64,000 bases of DNA from the NCBI GenBank assembly GCA_033977485.1, contig CM066992.1, positions 98,964,140 through 99,028,139 of the forward strand, read 5' to 3'. Shown here one piece after another: positions 49,671-60,348 of the stretch; within the stretch, counting starts at the first letter, position 1, and each line of letters opens with the position of its first letter. A program made the translations under genes and the position numbers. The notes under the pieces are model-generated. The model was not told the origin of the DNA, did not search any database, and saw only the letters and a list, made by a program, of their open reading frames with translations. This stretch comes from Hydrangea macrophylla (taxonomy: Eukaryota > Streptophyta > Magnoliopsida > Cornales > Hydrangeaceae).

Positions 49671-52600
49671 TGTGGACACGCGGGATTCCACCTCTTGCTA
49701 GTTTTTGTTTGAAATTTGATTTTGAAAAGAGAGAGAAAAGGTCCGTTGAAAACATATACAGAGTCGCCACTTGGTCTTTTAAGGAACCAAGAAACCTAAT
49801 TTTGACTCACCCAAATGGATAAAGGACACATGCCCTTCATAACCAAAGAACTTGGCTCGGGGTTTTGGTACGAGAGAGGAAGGAGCCTTTGTCGCGACTA
49901 AAACACCCTCAACTCGCCCCGTCTTTCGACAGGCCTCAATTAACATCCAAATAATCATCTTATACTATGTATAGTTCGACAATTAATACTATGATAGTAT
50001 ATTACATCACATAAGAAAATTTGAAATGGAAGATCTAAAGATAAGATATCATTCATAAGATCTAAGTCAAATATCATACAATGTAAAGTGAAAGATCATA
50101 CAAATAAACCTAGGAAAAATCGTCTAATCATATATCAAATAGTCAAGACTTCCTAATCTAAAGGGGGGCATGAATTGTTATTGAAACAAATAATCAAAGA
50201 AATCAAAATATGCTTAGCAAGCTATTATGATGCATGTTTATCTTTAAGGAAAGAAGATTTCTCAATCCCCGGGACGGATGAGAAAGGAAGACTAGATCGA
50301 GGGAAACATGAACGTATTGATCAAGTTCACTCCTTATAATCTTCTTATATTAGGACTCACAAAAGCCCCAAATCTTTGCATGGATGCAATGTATGTACCT
50401 AGAATGTGCCAAGGTTGTAGTGTGCTTTGTGTTCATGGATTCCTAGAATGACTTAGAAGTCTAGATTGTGTATGAATGAATGAATAAAATCATCATGGGA
50501 TATGTACAAATGTAGTATGAACTACTTCCTAAGACATGAACTAATTTGGAGTGCATGTAAGCATCAAATCAAAGGGGGAAAGTAAAAGTGTGCTTGCTGT
50601 GAATAGTGGACAGAACAGTAACATGATCTTTTAAAAATTGAAAAGAGGGGTTAGGAATGTTTTCAATACATGATTTTTTATGGAGATCTTCCTTATTGTG
50701 TTTAGAACACAATCCAAAAATCCAATCTTTAATAACTATCACAGATTGAGAGAAATCACATAAACAATAGAGGTCACTCAGAAACAGAGTATGTACTGTC
50801 GACTGAAATGTCAAAAACTTTTAGAAAATGAAAACAAATGATCTAGAGGCCCATTTTATACATAAAGTTCCCTAAGACATTTAAGTTTAAGGTACAAATA
50901 AGTTAGGACCACCCATTTTGGAAAATTGTTCTGAAAAATAAGTTTAAAGTTAACCAAGCAGCCGTGACAGCAGAGACAGAATGTCTGGAAGGAATGTTTG
51001 TGGGTCCAAATAGACCATTTTCAAGTATTTCCAAGTCAAACCAAAAATCATGGGTGTTCTCTAATGAGTTAGGAAGACTTTCCAAGTGGCCTTGCATTCA
51101 TACATTGAGTATTGAGTTCTAGAGAAATCTTTGAACTCAGATCACTCACTGTTTTGAAGATTTTGGGAAAACAAGGTTTACCTCTTGAAATCAAAGTGAG
51201 GGTTTTAAGAAGGGGGTTTTGAAATAGAAGTTTTGAAAGTACATTTTCAATGCTCAATGAAGGTTATAACCAATTAAAATGCCAACATCAAACTCATCAC
51301 CAAGAACCTCCAAAATTGTTGGAGAGATTTATTTTCATTTGAATATAACTTCAAGGATACCTTGGAGGTATTGAAGTTATAATCATCATCTATCAAACAT
51401 GTTTTTGAGGTCAAGAGCTACTATCCATAAGGATTCACTCACCTAAAACTTCATGTTATCATCTAGATGATGATGAACTAGTAAGTAAATAAATAAAATA
51501 AAAAAGAAATGAGGTAAGAAGAGATGAACATTGCATAAACAAGCAAGTAAATAATAATCAATAAATGATGATCAATGTGATATTGGACTTGTAGTTTGAT
51601 GTTTCACTCATATGTGATGACATTGGACATGGAAGTAGCTTCCTCTCTCTTAAATGCTCACTAAAATGGTGGTTGAGTGTATTGAATGAGAAGTAAATAG
51701 GAGTAATGAAGTAAAAACAAAGTTTAGGACTCACTTTTGTTTTGAAATCAAAGAAGAAAGCTTCTTTTCTCTCTATCCTAACCTTATCTCTACAACTTTC
51801 TCTCCCAAAAGTTTTCAAAGCTTACATTTGACACCCCCTAAATGAGAAGTCAAGGAGGGTTTATATAGGCCAATTTGGGGTGGTTTTGGGGTTTTAGAAG
51901 TGTTCTCATTGGCTCCAAACATCTGAAAACATAGAACTACGTCATTTTGGTTTTTAATTAATCAAAATGGAACCCCAAAAATAATTGCAAAAACATACTA
52001 TTCTGGAGGGGAGTGCCGTGGCGGATAATCCTGTTCAGGCCCCCAGAGTTTTCGGTATTCGCGAAAATGCCCTATTTCGTCCGAAATTCACAGAAAATTC
52101 ATACGAACTCCAAACTGAGGTTGTGATATACTGTTTGAAAGGTAATGGAGTCTATTTTACATAAAAAATAATTCGGGGATAGGTCACTTTGAAAAGTTTT
52201 GCGGTATTTGCGATAAAAGTCGATTTGATCGCCTTTTTCGCCTTCAGAAATTCACAATAAACTCGTTTTAAATCCAAAAATTATGTGCGATATACCGTTG
52301 GAAAGCTATTGACCTCTAGTATCCATGAAAAATATTTGAAAATTGTTATGGCGCTCCAGTTCTAAAGTCAAACTTTGGTCAAACTGGTCAAACTTGGGAT
52401 TCCCGAGAAGTTCTGGAAACCTCTGGGAGCTCCCAGGAGCCGACGTTTTCGCTTGATTTTCTTTTAAAACTCATTTTAATACTTTCCACATGATCTAGAA
52501 TGATCCTGATGAATTTGGACGTTTTCGGTCAAACTTGATCAAACTTGGTCAAACATTGGTCAAACCTTTGTCAAACTAGTCAACGACGACTTTTCGGGAA

Positions 52601-52873
52601 CTTCCGGGTCTTCCGGGGGCCTCTGGGAGCTGACGATTTCATCTGATTTTACTTAAAAACTCATTTTATCACTTTTCTTACGACGCAGCATGTTTCCTGA
52701 ACTTTTGGTCCGAATCTGGGAGTTTTCGGACTTTCAGGGGCATTTTGGTCATTTTGAGCATTTTGAGAAATAGAACCAACTTCCGGGAGTCCTTTTGAGT
52801 CTTTTTTGATCATCGTGAACGACCAAGCTATGGGTCTCCTAAATCTGATACCCGACAAAATGGGGTGTCTACA
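49671..52873 (-). mobile_element. Solo LTR of a Tat-like retrotransposon, 3203 bp
   Basis: Read on the minus strand it starts TGTAGACACCCCATTTTGTC (52873) and ends CGCGTGTCCACA (49671). The GGGTC duplication is on both sides. It is inserted in the Tat element's protease-RT linker: coding sequence stops at AGAAGGGGTC and resumes at GGGTCATGGAAGACAGG. One LTR plus a perfect duplication means that a complete element was here and was removed by LTR-LTR recombination. Near 49775 it has AGAGTCGCCACTTGG, the word that in such families precedes the LTR end. Near 52010 a single GTGCCGTGGCGG word is a faint relative of the GCGGCA module. Short ORFs (50569-50814, 51558-51818 and others) are not genes. 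Confidence 0.92.
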
Positions 52874-52878
52874 GGGTC
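52874..52878. repeat. Target-site duplication GGGTC (right)
   Basis: Exact copy of 49666-49670. Confidence 0.93.
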
Positions 52879-53094
52879 ATGGAAGACAGGGCCGGAAGAG
52901 AACACGCTGAGGGATTGGTGGAAGAGATGCAAGGCAGGGAAAACGACATGGAAAAGATCGAGAAGCCAGAAGTGGGAGAGATTACCAAGACAGGGGAACT
53001 AGAAGAGTGCTTCATCACTGATCTGGGATGAGAAAGTAAGAAATAGTGTGCTTTTGAGTCTAGTGATAGGTATCCCCCACACCCAGAGTCTGTA

Positions 53095-54127
53095 ATGGCC
53101 CAAATGAGGTGTCTTTCAATTTCCATGTCTGTTGTAATCACTCCAAAGGAAATCAATAAAAGCATGACTAATTCTGCCTACTCGAATGTGCTTAATAAAT
53201 GTGATGAATGTGATGATCATGAAATACCCATTGAATTACAAAAATTAATTGAAAAAGAAAAAGAATCTGAATGTAAAATCATTGAGGACACTCTAACAAT
53301 TAATCTAGGAAATGAAAATAATCCTCAAAATATCTTTATCGGCTCTACACTTAGCAAAGAAGAAAGCAAGGAATTGATCAAACTATTAAGTGAATTTAAA
53401 GATGTTTTTGCATGGTCTTATAGTGATATGCCGGGCATTGATCCGGAGATAGTCCAACATCATATCCCTCTCTTTCCCAACTCCAAACCAATAAAACAAA
53501 AATTGAGGCGAATGAGGCCAGAATGGGCACTTAAGGTAAAAGAGGAAGTTGAAAAGCAGTTAGGGGTTGGATTCCTGATGGTCACCGAGTATCCAGAATG
53601 GATCGCCAATATAGTACCTGTCCCAAAAAAGGATGGTCGTGTTAGGGTCTGTGTCGACTTCCGGGATCTGAAGAAAGCCAGCCCTAAGAACGATTTCCCT
53701 TTACCTCACATTGATGTGTTAGTGGACAATACGGCGGGTCACAAACTCCTATCTTTTATGGATGGGTTCTCAGGGGATAACCAGATTCTAATGGCGCCCA
53801 AAGATAGGGAGAAAACCACTTTCATCACACCATAGGGGACATACTGCTATAGGGTGATGCCATTTGGACTCAAAAATGCAGGAGCAACTTACCAGCGGGC
53901 CGCTACTACGCTATTACACGACATGATCCATAAGGAGGTAGAGGTGTATGTGGACGATATGATTATAAAATCTAAGGAAAGGAGAGGTCACTTGGAGGCA
54001 TTAAGAAAATTCTTTGGAAGGTTGAGGGAATTCAGAATGAGGTTGAACCCCCAGAAGTGCACCTTCCGAGTTACTACCGAAAAATGGTTAGGGTTTCTCA
54101 TTACTCAGAGAGGGATAGAGGTGGACC
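53095..54127 (+). pseudogene. Reverse transcriptase of the Tat element (5' part)
   Basis: The frame has LSKEESKELIKLLSEFKDVF and AWSYSDMPGIDPEIVQHHI, the usual Tat RT leader. Then come RT motifs: PVPKKDGRVRVCVDFRDLKK, FSGDNQILMAP, MPFGLKNAGATYQRA and the catalytic YVDDMIIKS at 53946-53972. One stop (TAG at 53833-53835, where Trp is expected in the T-P-W-G-T motif) divides it. FMDGFSGDNQI has Gly where most have Tyr (FSGYNQI). The domain ends TQRGIEVD at the hAT insertion and continues PPKIKAI right after it (55366). Confidence 0.9.
54120..54127. repeat. 8-bp target duplication GGTGGACC (left)
   Basis: Same as 55360-55367. It is part of the RT reading frame. Confidence 0.95.
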
Positions 54128-55359
54128 TAGGGGTGGGCATAGTTCGGGCCAACCCGAAAAACTGGCCCGAACCCGAAATTTTAAATTCTTTGGTTCGGAT
54201 AAAAACCGAACTGAACTTATTTCAGTTCGAAACTGAACCATACTTTACACTTCAGTTCGGTTTTCGGTACTAAAATCTCAACCCGAACCCGACCCGAAAA
54301 ATTAAACTTTTTGGGAGTATGAAATGTTGGATTTTTAGGTTGAGGCTTTACTTTCATGTAGAGAAGCAAATCAGCAACTCCTCAGTCTCCTCCATACCGC
54401 ACACGCCGCAGACCCGCAGATCTCCTCAGTCCTCCTCACCTTCGGCCTTCCCCATCCACTGATCCACACACGACCACAAGTTCACAACCACAAGTCCACT
54501 GATCCGACGATTCTCTCTCTCTCATCTCAACCACAAGTCCACTAATTCGTAGAATCATAGATCTGACCTCACCCTCACGGTGAAGGCTCGACGAAGGTTC
54601 GGCGACTGCTCTTCGAAGGCTCGGCGGGGTGAGTCAGCGACACTCTCTCTCTTGTAGACATGTATGCCAAAAATAGGGACCTTCAAGCTGCTGAATCAAT
54701 ACTTTCTTGGGTCAGATTCCCTGATTTGAAGTGTTGGAATTCAATGCTTGGAGGAAATGGTCACCATGGGAAGGCAAAAGAGGCAATGAAGGTTTTTGAT
54801 GAGATTCTGATATAGTGACATTCATTTCTATGCTCACTGCTTGTAGTCACTCTTTAGAATTTACATCTCATCTCAATCTCATTCTCATTCTCAGATTCTC
54901 AATCATAGACAGACTTCATAGTTGTAAATATATATTGAATCTTTTCTAACAGTGCTTTGTGATTTCAAAACTTAGAATTTAGGAATTAGGGTTTCATTCT
55001 CAAAATGATGTTTTTTTTTTGCCCAAATCATAGTTATTATTTATAAATATTTTAAGGTCCTGATTCTAAAAAGAAATTCGAAATTACAAGTTAATATGGT
55101 TTACATGTTAAAATCATAGTTATTAATTGTACATCTTGCTTATTGGAACAGGTTAATATGGTTTACATTTTACATATAAAATTTTGAACTTCGGCTCAAA
55201 TTTAACCCAAAGTTTCAAACCGAACCCGAACATTCATTTCGTAAACCGAACTGAATTTTTGAACTTTACTTCAGTTCGATTTTCGGTACCATAATTGCCA
55301 ACCCGAACCCGAACCGAAGTTTACAGTTCGAACCCGAACCACCCGAATGCCCACCCCTA
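54128..55359. mobile_element. Non-autonomous hAT element carrying a PPR gene fragment (1232 bp)
   Basis: Termini TAGGGGTGGGCATAG and, in reverse complement, TAGGGGTGGGCATTCGG are flanked by perfect 8-bp GGTGGACC copies. Subterminal regions are dense in AACCCGAA/GTTCGG words (54150-54310, 55180-55345), likely transposase-binding repeats. There is no transposase. The middle (about 54350-54900) has a different composition and contains protein-coding-like sequence from a host PPR gene. Removal of the element plus one copy of the duplication would rejoin the RT frame, so it arrived after the Tat copy had settled. Confidence 0.93.
54660..54855 (+). pseudogene. Captured fragment of a pentatricopeptide-repeat (PPR) gene
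   Basis: Translation from 54660 gives MYAKNRDLQAAESILSWVRF, then PDLKCWNSMLGGNGHHGKAK and EAMKVFDEIL. These are textbook P/L/S-class PPR repeats (MYAKxGxLxxAxxVF, WNSMLGGYGxHGxxxEAxxxF). A stop is reached at 54813, but a neighbouring frame continues with VTFISMLTACSHS to about 54855, so a frameshift has occurred. PPR proteins bind organellar RNA. About 65 residues (two repeats) are present, far less than a gene. It was evidently picked up by the hAT element. Confidence 0.85.
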
Positions 55360-55360
55360 G

Positions 55361-56050
55361 GTGGACCCGCCCAAGATAAAGGCCATAGTCAAAATGCAGC
55401 AGCCCAAGAACGAAAAAGAGTTAAGGGAATTTCTGGGTAGAATACAGTTCATAAGCCGCTTCATCTCGAAGCTCACCTTAACCTGTGACCCGTTGTTTAG
55501 GTTACTCAGAAAAGGAGAAAAATTCGAATGGGATACCCTATGTCAACAAGCCTTTGATAAGATTAAAACCTACCTCCAAAACCCACCTGTCCTGTCACCA
55601 CCCTCACTCGGGAGACCTTTACTGTTGTACCTTTCTGTGTCCGAGAATTCAATGGGGTGCATGTTGACCCAAGAAGGGGAAGAGGGGCATGTGGAAAAAG
55701 CCATTTATTATTTGAGCAAGAGGATGACCGGATACGAGCTGAAATACTCACCTTTAGAAAAAGCATGTTGGGCCCTAGTCTGGTGTACCCGTCGTCTTAG
55801 GCATTACATGTTAGCCTTTCTCGTTGTCCTAATCTCCCGAATGGACCCACTCAAATACCTGTTCGAAAAGCCTGTCTTGACCAGTAGAATTTCTCATTGG
55901 ACCATGATGCTGGCCGAATTCGATAGATATGTCACTTCTAAATCGGTCAAAGGAAGAGTCGTTGCTAAATACCTAGCCGACCTTACCATAGAATCTGAGG
56001 AGAAAGGAGAGTTCAAGTTTCTCGACGAAAGGGGTAATAGAGTTGAAAGG
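55361..56050 (+). pseudogene. RT thumb/connection and first RNase H of the Tat element
   Basis: The frame resumes with PPKIKAIVKMQQPKNEKELR and EFLGRIQFISRFISKLT, then the RNase H: LLLYLSVSENSMGCMLTQEG (first Asp position is Ser-rich; canonical Asp not obvious), AIYYLSKRMTGYELKYSPLE, then KACWALVWCTRRLRHYML and DPLKYLFEKP. The Asp, Glu and Asp catalytic triad of RNase H is largely lost, as is common for the first RNase H in dual-RNase H elements. It ends RVVAKYLADL, matching A-D-xL. Confidence 0.82.
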
Positions 56051-56059
56051 GGATCTGTG

Positions 56060-56360
56060 GAAGATGTATTTCGATGGAGCCACCAACCAACTAGGCTATG
56101 GGGTTGGAATCATCCTTGTGACACCCGATGGAATACCTACCCCGTTAGCTGTCAAGATTAAGTAAAATTCAACCAACAACACGGCCGAATACGAGGCTTC
56201 CATAATTGGGATGGAAGCAACCTTAGCTCTAAAAGTTAGAAGGATCGATGTCTTCGGAGACTCTAACCTGATCATATCCCAAGTGCGAGGTGATTGGAGG
56301 GTAAAGCATGAGAAGTTGAGGCCTTTCCATGACTACCTAGAGAACCTAAAAGTATAGTTC
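56060..56360 (+). pseudogene. Second (archaeal-type) RNase H
   Basis: In a frame different from the one upstream, 56063 onward reads MYFDGATNQLGYGVGIILVT, with the first Asp of an RNase H, then PDGIPTPLAVKI and a stop at 56159. After a one-base shift it continues TNNTAEYEASIIGMEATLAL (Glu), then VFGDSNLIISQVRGDW (Asp) and KHEKLRPFHDYLENLK. A second RNase H with GDSxLIxxQV is the hallmark of the Tat group. Two breaks disable it. Confidence 0.85.
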
Positions 56361-56399
56361 AAAAGATATCGTTCTGCTACCTTCCCCGTGAAGAGAACC

Positions 56400-57772
56400 A
56401 GTTAGCCGATTCCCTAGCCACCTTGGCCTCGATGATACAAATCCCTTCGGGAGTCACCATGATACCGTTATCCATAGAAATTAGGAACCAACCTTCATTT
56501 GAGATGATCGCAACGATAGAGGAAGGAGATGAGTTGCCTTGGTACATGGATGTTTGGAATTTTATTAAGAAAGAAGAATACCCCGAGGGAGCTTCAGAGA
56601 AGGACAAAAAGGCAATCCGAAGGTTCTTCGTCCAATTTGTGATCTATGCGGATAAGTTGTGGAAGAAATCATATACCGGGTTCAATCTAGAGTGTCTATA
56701 TGGAAGAGAGGCTAGGAGGATGATGGAAGAAATACACGAAGGAGTCTGTGGGCCCCACATGAATGGACATATGATGGCCAAGAAGATAATTCGACAGGGG
56801 TACTACTGGACCACTTTGGACAAAGACTGCTGTGAGTACGTCAGAAGATGCCATAAGTGTCAGATCCATGCAAATCTAATGCATACTCCACCATCCCAGC
56901 TCTATAGTATGACCACGCCGTGGCCTTTCTCTGTTTGGGGCATTGATATCATCGGTGAGATAGTTCCAAAGGCATCCAATGGACATTGATACATAATCGT
57001 GGCAATTAATTATTTCACCAAATGGGTAGAGGCAGCGTCATACGCCACTTTGAAGTCCAAGGATGTGGTGAGTTTCATAGAAAAGAACATAATTTGTAGA
57101 TATTGAGTCCCGAATGAGTTCATTTCAGACCATGGTAGCCATTTTCAAGGAGAAGTTATCCCACTCTTAGAAAAGTACAAGATCACCCGCCACCAGTCTT
57201 TCCCCTATAGGCCTCAAACGAACGGAGCAGTAGAAGCGGCAAATAAGAATGTTAAAGCAATCTTGGGGAAAACGACCATACATACAAAGATTGGCACGAT
57301 AAGTTACCATTTGCATTGTGAAGATACCGCACCTCTGTAAGAACTTCCACGGGAGCTACGCCGTACTCATTAGTTTACATAATGGAAGTTGTTCTTACAA
57401 TTGAAGTAGAAATACCTTCTTTGAGAATCTTGGCAGAGTTTGAAGTGACTGAGTTGGAATGGATGCGAGGGAGGTATGAGGAACTAATGTTGCTTGATGA
57501 GAAAAGGTTGGCTGCAATAAACCATACTCGGGGGTACCAAAAGAGGATAGCTCGTGCTTTCAACAAAAAGGTCCGCCCAAGGAAGCTTGCTGGTCCTCAA
57601 AGAATTAAAAGTGCTCGTTTATGACCCCAGAGGAAAATTCAAACCCAACTGGGTCGGGCTGTACATCATTAAGACTCTCCTCTTTAGAGGAGCGGCCTAT
57701 CTCATAGACCTAGATGGGGTTGAATTCAAACAACCAATCAACCTCGATCGCCTAAAAAAATACTTTGCTTGA
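56400..57772 (+). pseudogene. Integrase of the Tat element, with stops
   Basis: After a linker (56423 on) the zinc-binding domain is seen with HEGVCGPHMNGHMMAKKIIR and RRCHKCQIHA (56730-56875). The core has VWGIDIIGEI (first Asp), stop at 56989, VAINYFTKWVEAASY, a stop near 57105, FISDHGSHFQGE (second Asp), and YRPQTNGAVEAANKNVKAIL (Glu). A gap follows near 57270-57370, where about 30 codons of the core are missing or out of frame. The C-terminal portion (57382-57772) has MRGRYEELMLLDEKRLAAIN, then PNWVGLYIIKTLLFRGAAYL and a stop at 57770. The Pro-Asn-Trp-x-Gly-x-Tyr block is the GPY/F-like C-terminal module. Confidence 0.87.
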
Positions 57773-57794
57773 AACCGCTTTTTTCAAAACCTCC

Positions 57795-57965
57795 TACCTA
57801 GATGAACTACGCTCGACCTGATTCCCACTAGGGGATACGTAGGCAACCAGCTAGGTTCGGTCATTAATAAATCACCCGAGTGGCACCTTCTGTCAATCCT
57901 TAAAATTGAACTACTGCGGACCTGATACCCACTTGGGGATAAGTAGGCGAGCTCTCAAAAGCCTT
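57795..57965 (+). repeat. Twice-repeated GACCTGAT-CCCACT-GGGGATA motif after pol
   Basis: GAACTACGCTCGACCTGATT then CCCACTAGGGGATACGTAGG (about 57802-57843) is repeated as GAACTACTGCGGACCTGATA then CCCACTTGGGGATAAGTAGG (57909-57949). The CTAGGGGCAAACT-type word also recurs at 57996 and 58042. The motif is common downstream of pol in plant Tat elements as I recall. Its role is unknown. Confidence 0.72.
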
Positions 57966-58452
57966 CAGTTCATATAAAAATAGCCTACGCCAAACTAGGG
58001 GCAAACTCCCGTTTGCCCGAAATCACTTCAGAGCCCCATAACTAGGGGCAAACTTCGTTTGCCAAACTAAAGAACTCAGATAATGTCTAAACCTATCTTT
58101 GGATCTCCTGGTCGTCAAAATAAGTAATATAAAAGAACAAATGAGGATTTATGGTATAGGATGATGAAAGCTTCAAGCAAGGATTCAAAGCAAAGTAACA
58201 AAAGCCGAAAAAAGATTTTGAAAGGAGAATTTTCATAACTTAAAGATAAACTGAAAGAGTGAATACATTTATTAAACATGCTAGAGCATGCCCTTTTTAA
58301 CATAAAAACATTTTTTGGAAACGAAAGAAGAACATCACATTCAGATGCGCAAGAAAGTAGACAGGATCCGTCTGAAATTTTGTAAAAATAAAGCTTTGCC
58401 CTGTCTTGCTTTTATCTATGAATGTCTATGAAGTCATTCTCTCAACTAGGGT

Positions 58453-59519
58453 CTAAATCTGCGAGAGGTACTCAGCAGTAGGTACGACTGAAGCAGGAAT
58501 CATCCGAAAGGGAGCAGCTACCCTGTTATGCCAAGCCTCAACAAAAGCCCTCACAGTAGAGGAGAGTATGTTAGAACTTCTCGTAAAATCCACAACAATA
58601 TCTTCAGTAACATCCTGACGTAATCCATACTGACAGACCACTAGGTCGGGAATATAGAAAGTAGTGGCGTGCAAACCAAGCAACCAGATACCAGGCTTCC
58701 CAAGAAGCCGCACTGTGACAGAGCAATAAGACCAGTTCGGGCAAAACCAGCGAATATCACCAGAAGCCGGGTTTTTAGCCAATAAAGCCGTGTATCATCC
58801 GAACAGAACAAATGATGAACCTCAATGCGATCATAGGGAAGTGACCCACGAAGGAGTGAAGGATGCACGAAGAGATCTAAGCGCTCCATGAGCCAAAGCT
58901 GCAGGACGAAAGGGGCTCCCACAGATAACATGGCCCCATTGGCATGAGCCTGATCCAATCCTATCAGGGTCTCGCCAAGGACTAGCATGACGGAACTCAT
59001 CATCTCTCATAGACCACGAGCAACGGGTATGAGGATGTCAGAGGACGTTTGGAAGAGGAAGTAAGAGAGCATAGCAATCGATAGTGCACTGCACTGGATA
59101 ATCTGATATCCACCGTCATAGGGTTCTCCTACGGGGGCATAAACCGAGGAAAGTCGCTCGAAGTCAATCTGCCTGTCACAAATAAAAGAGCCCACAGCGT
59201 TACGGGATATGTGGAGCAAGGTGGCCAAATCTTGAACATAGCCCGCCTGCACCGGAGGAACTATTAGATCCGCAAAAGGGTCGGTGTGAAGGATAGCGCT
59301 GAACTCCTCAAATAAAGGGCTTACCTCATGGGAACCAAAGCAAAAGACATGAAAGGAGGGATCCCAACACTGAATCGCAGCTCGAAGCAAGCCTTCATTC
59401 AAAAATATTCGTCGAAAAGAGAAGAGATCGTTTAGCCTGAAACACTCAAAATTTAGCCTATCAATGCCCGAGAGAGAACCCATCCATGGGAAGAGGATTT
59501 CAAAGCTGATGGGGGCCAT
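58453..59519 (-). pseudogene. Antisense DUF7745-like ORF in the Tat 3' region
   Basis: On the minus strand, opposite to pol, the Met at 59519 begins MAPISFEILFPWMGSLSGID. The frame includes LLRAAIQCWDPSFHVFCFGS, EVSPLFEEFSAIL and LATLLHISRNAVGSFICDRQ. This resembles plant DUF7745 (a domain of unknown function that, like the plant mobile domain, is spread by transposons). A TGA at 59009-59007 interrupts it in frame, followed by LQLWLMERLDLFVHPSLLRG and LPYDRIEVHHLFCSDD. After a frameshift near 58785 it continues RWFCPNWSYCSVTVRLLGKP, YIPDLVVCQYGLRQDV, and ends at 58453. About 355 codons in all. No introns are needed. It is a broken gene, one of two host-like genes carried antisense; its role in the element is unknown. 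Confidence 0.72.
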
Positions 59520-59639
59520 TACGGGAAGAAGTGAAGAAGAAAAAAAGATGTTTTGCGGAGTATTGGGGGGAGAAAGTGGTATAAATAGGAGAATAAAGCT
59601 GCCTACCTACCCATGGCAGTCGATAAAGCTGAACAACAC

Positions 59640-59745
59640 TCAACGAAGTGCCGCGTGACAGTCCATGAATGCCGTCGCGGCATTCACTGACTGCCGTTGC
59701 GGCATTCACTGAGTGCCGCAAAGGCTTAACCAAGTACCGTTTAGA
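59640..59745 (-). promoter_or_regulatory. GCGGCA/TGCCGC cluster upstream of the DUF7745-like ORF
   Basis: Six words of the TGCCGC/GCGGCA type in 105 bp, including ATGCCGTCGCGGCATTCACT at 59667-59686 and TGCCGTTGCGGCATTCACTG at 59692-59711, about 130-220 bp upstream of the ORF start at 59519. A TATA-like CTATTTATACC lies at 59588-59578 on the minus strand. The module is like that of the LTR at 42970-43227. Confidence 0.68.
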
Positions 59746-59755
59746 GTTTTACTTT

Positions 59756-60344
59756 GACCAGGGTCTATTCATAATATTTTCAGCCCACCTGTAAACAGAA
59801 AACTGAATATATAAGTGTGCGCATCATGCAGCACGTACAAACAAGACCAAGCCATGGTCGCATACAACCATTTGTGCATTCATTCATTCATTCATTCATT
59901 TTAAACAAATAAAGAGGATGGAAGCATTCAAAGTTAAAATAAAAAGACCAAGCTATGGTCACATATACGGGGAGCAATAATAAAAAACCAAAAAAGACAA
60001 AAGCAGTCATAGAGCATGTAAGGGCAGTAAGTAAAAGGTGTACGAACACCTATCCTACCAGCAATCCTAGAGCTATCATCAAAATAAGTGTGTGTGTGTG
60101 TATATACAGTCATCCCAGCATAGGTGTGTCTTCACGAACGCTCAAAGATATAAAATAAAAGATGGAAAAGGGTGCTATCAGCCCCGGCCGCGACCCCAAG
60201 CCTGGCGTGTGACACGTCGAAGAGGCTCCTCCTCAGACTCTGTCCCGCTCGCTATGCCTCTGCCTCCGCCTCCGCCGCCGCCAATACCGCTCGCTCCACC
60301 TCTACCTCTACCTCTACCGCCATTGGTGCCTCCGCCATCACCTC
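59756..60344. other. Spacer between the antisense genes
   Basis: Contains an ATTC tetranucleotide run at 59878-59898 and a (GT)n run at 60090-60099. From 60240 it is rich in CCTCTGCCTCCGCC-like triplets that continue the 3' end of the PMD gene (3' UTR or eroded Gly/Gly-rich tail). The + strand ORFs here, read through the triplets, are not supported. Confidence 0.55.
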
Positions 60345-60348
60345 TACC

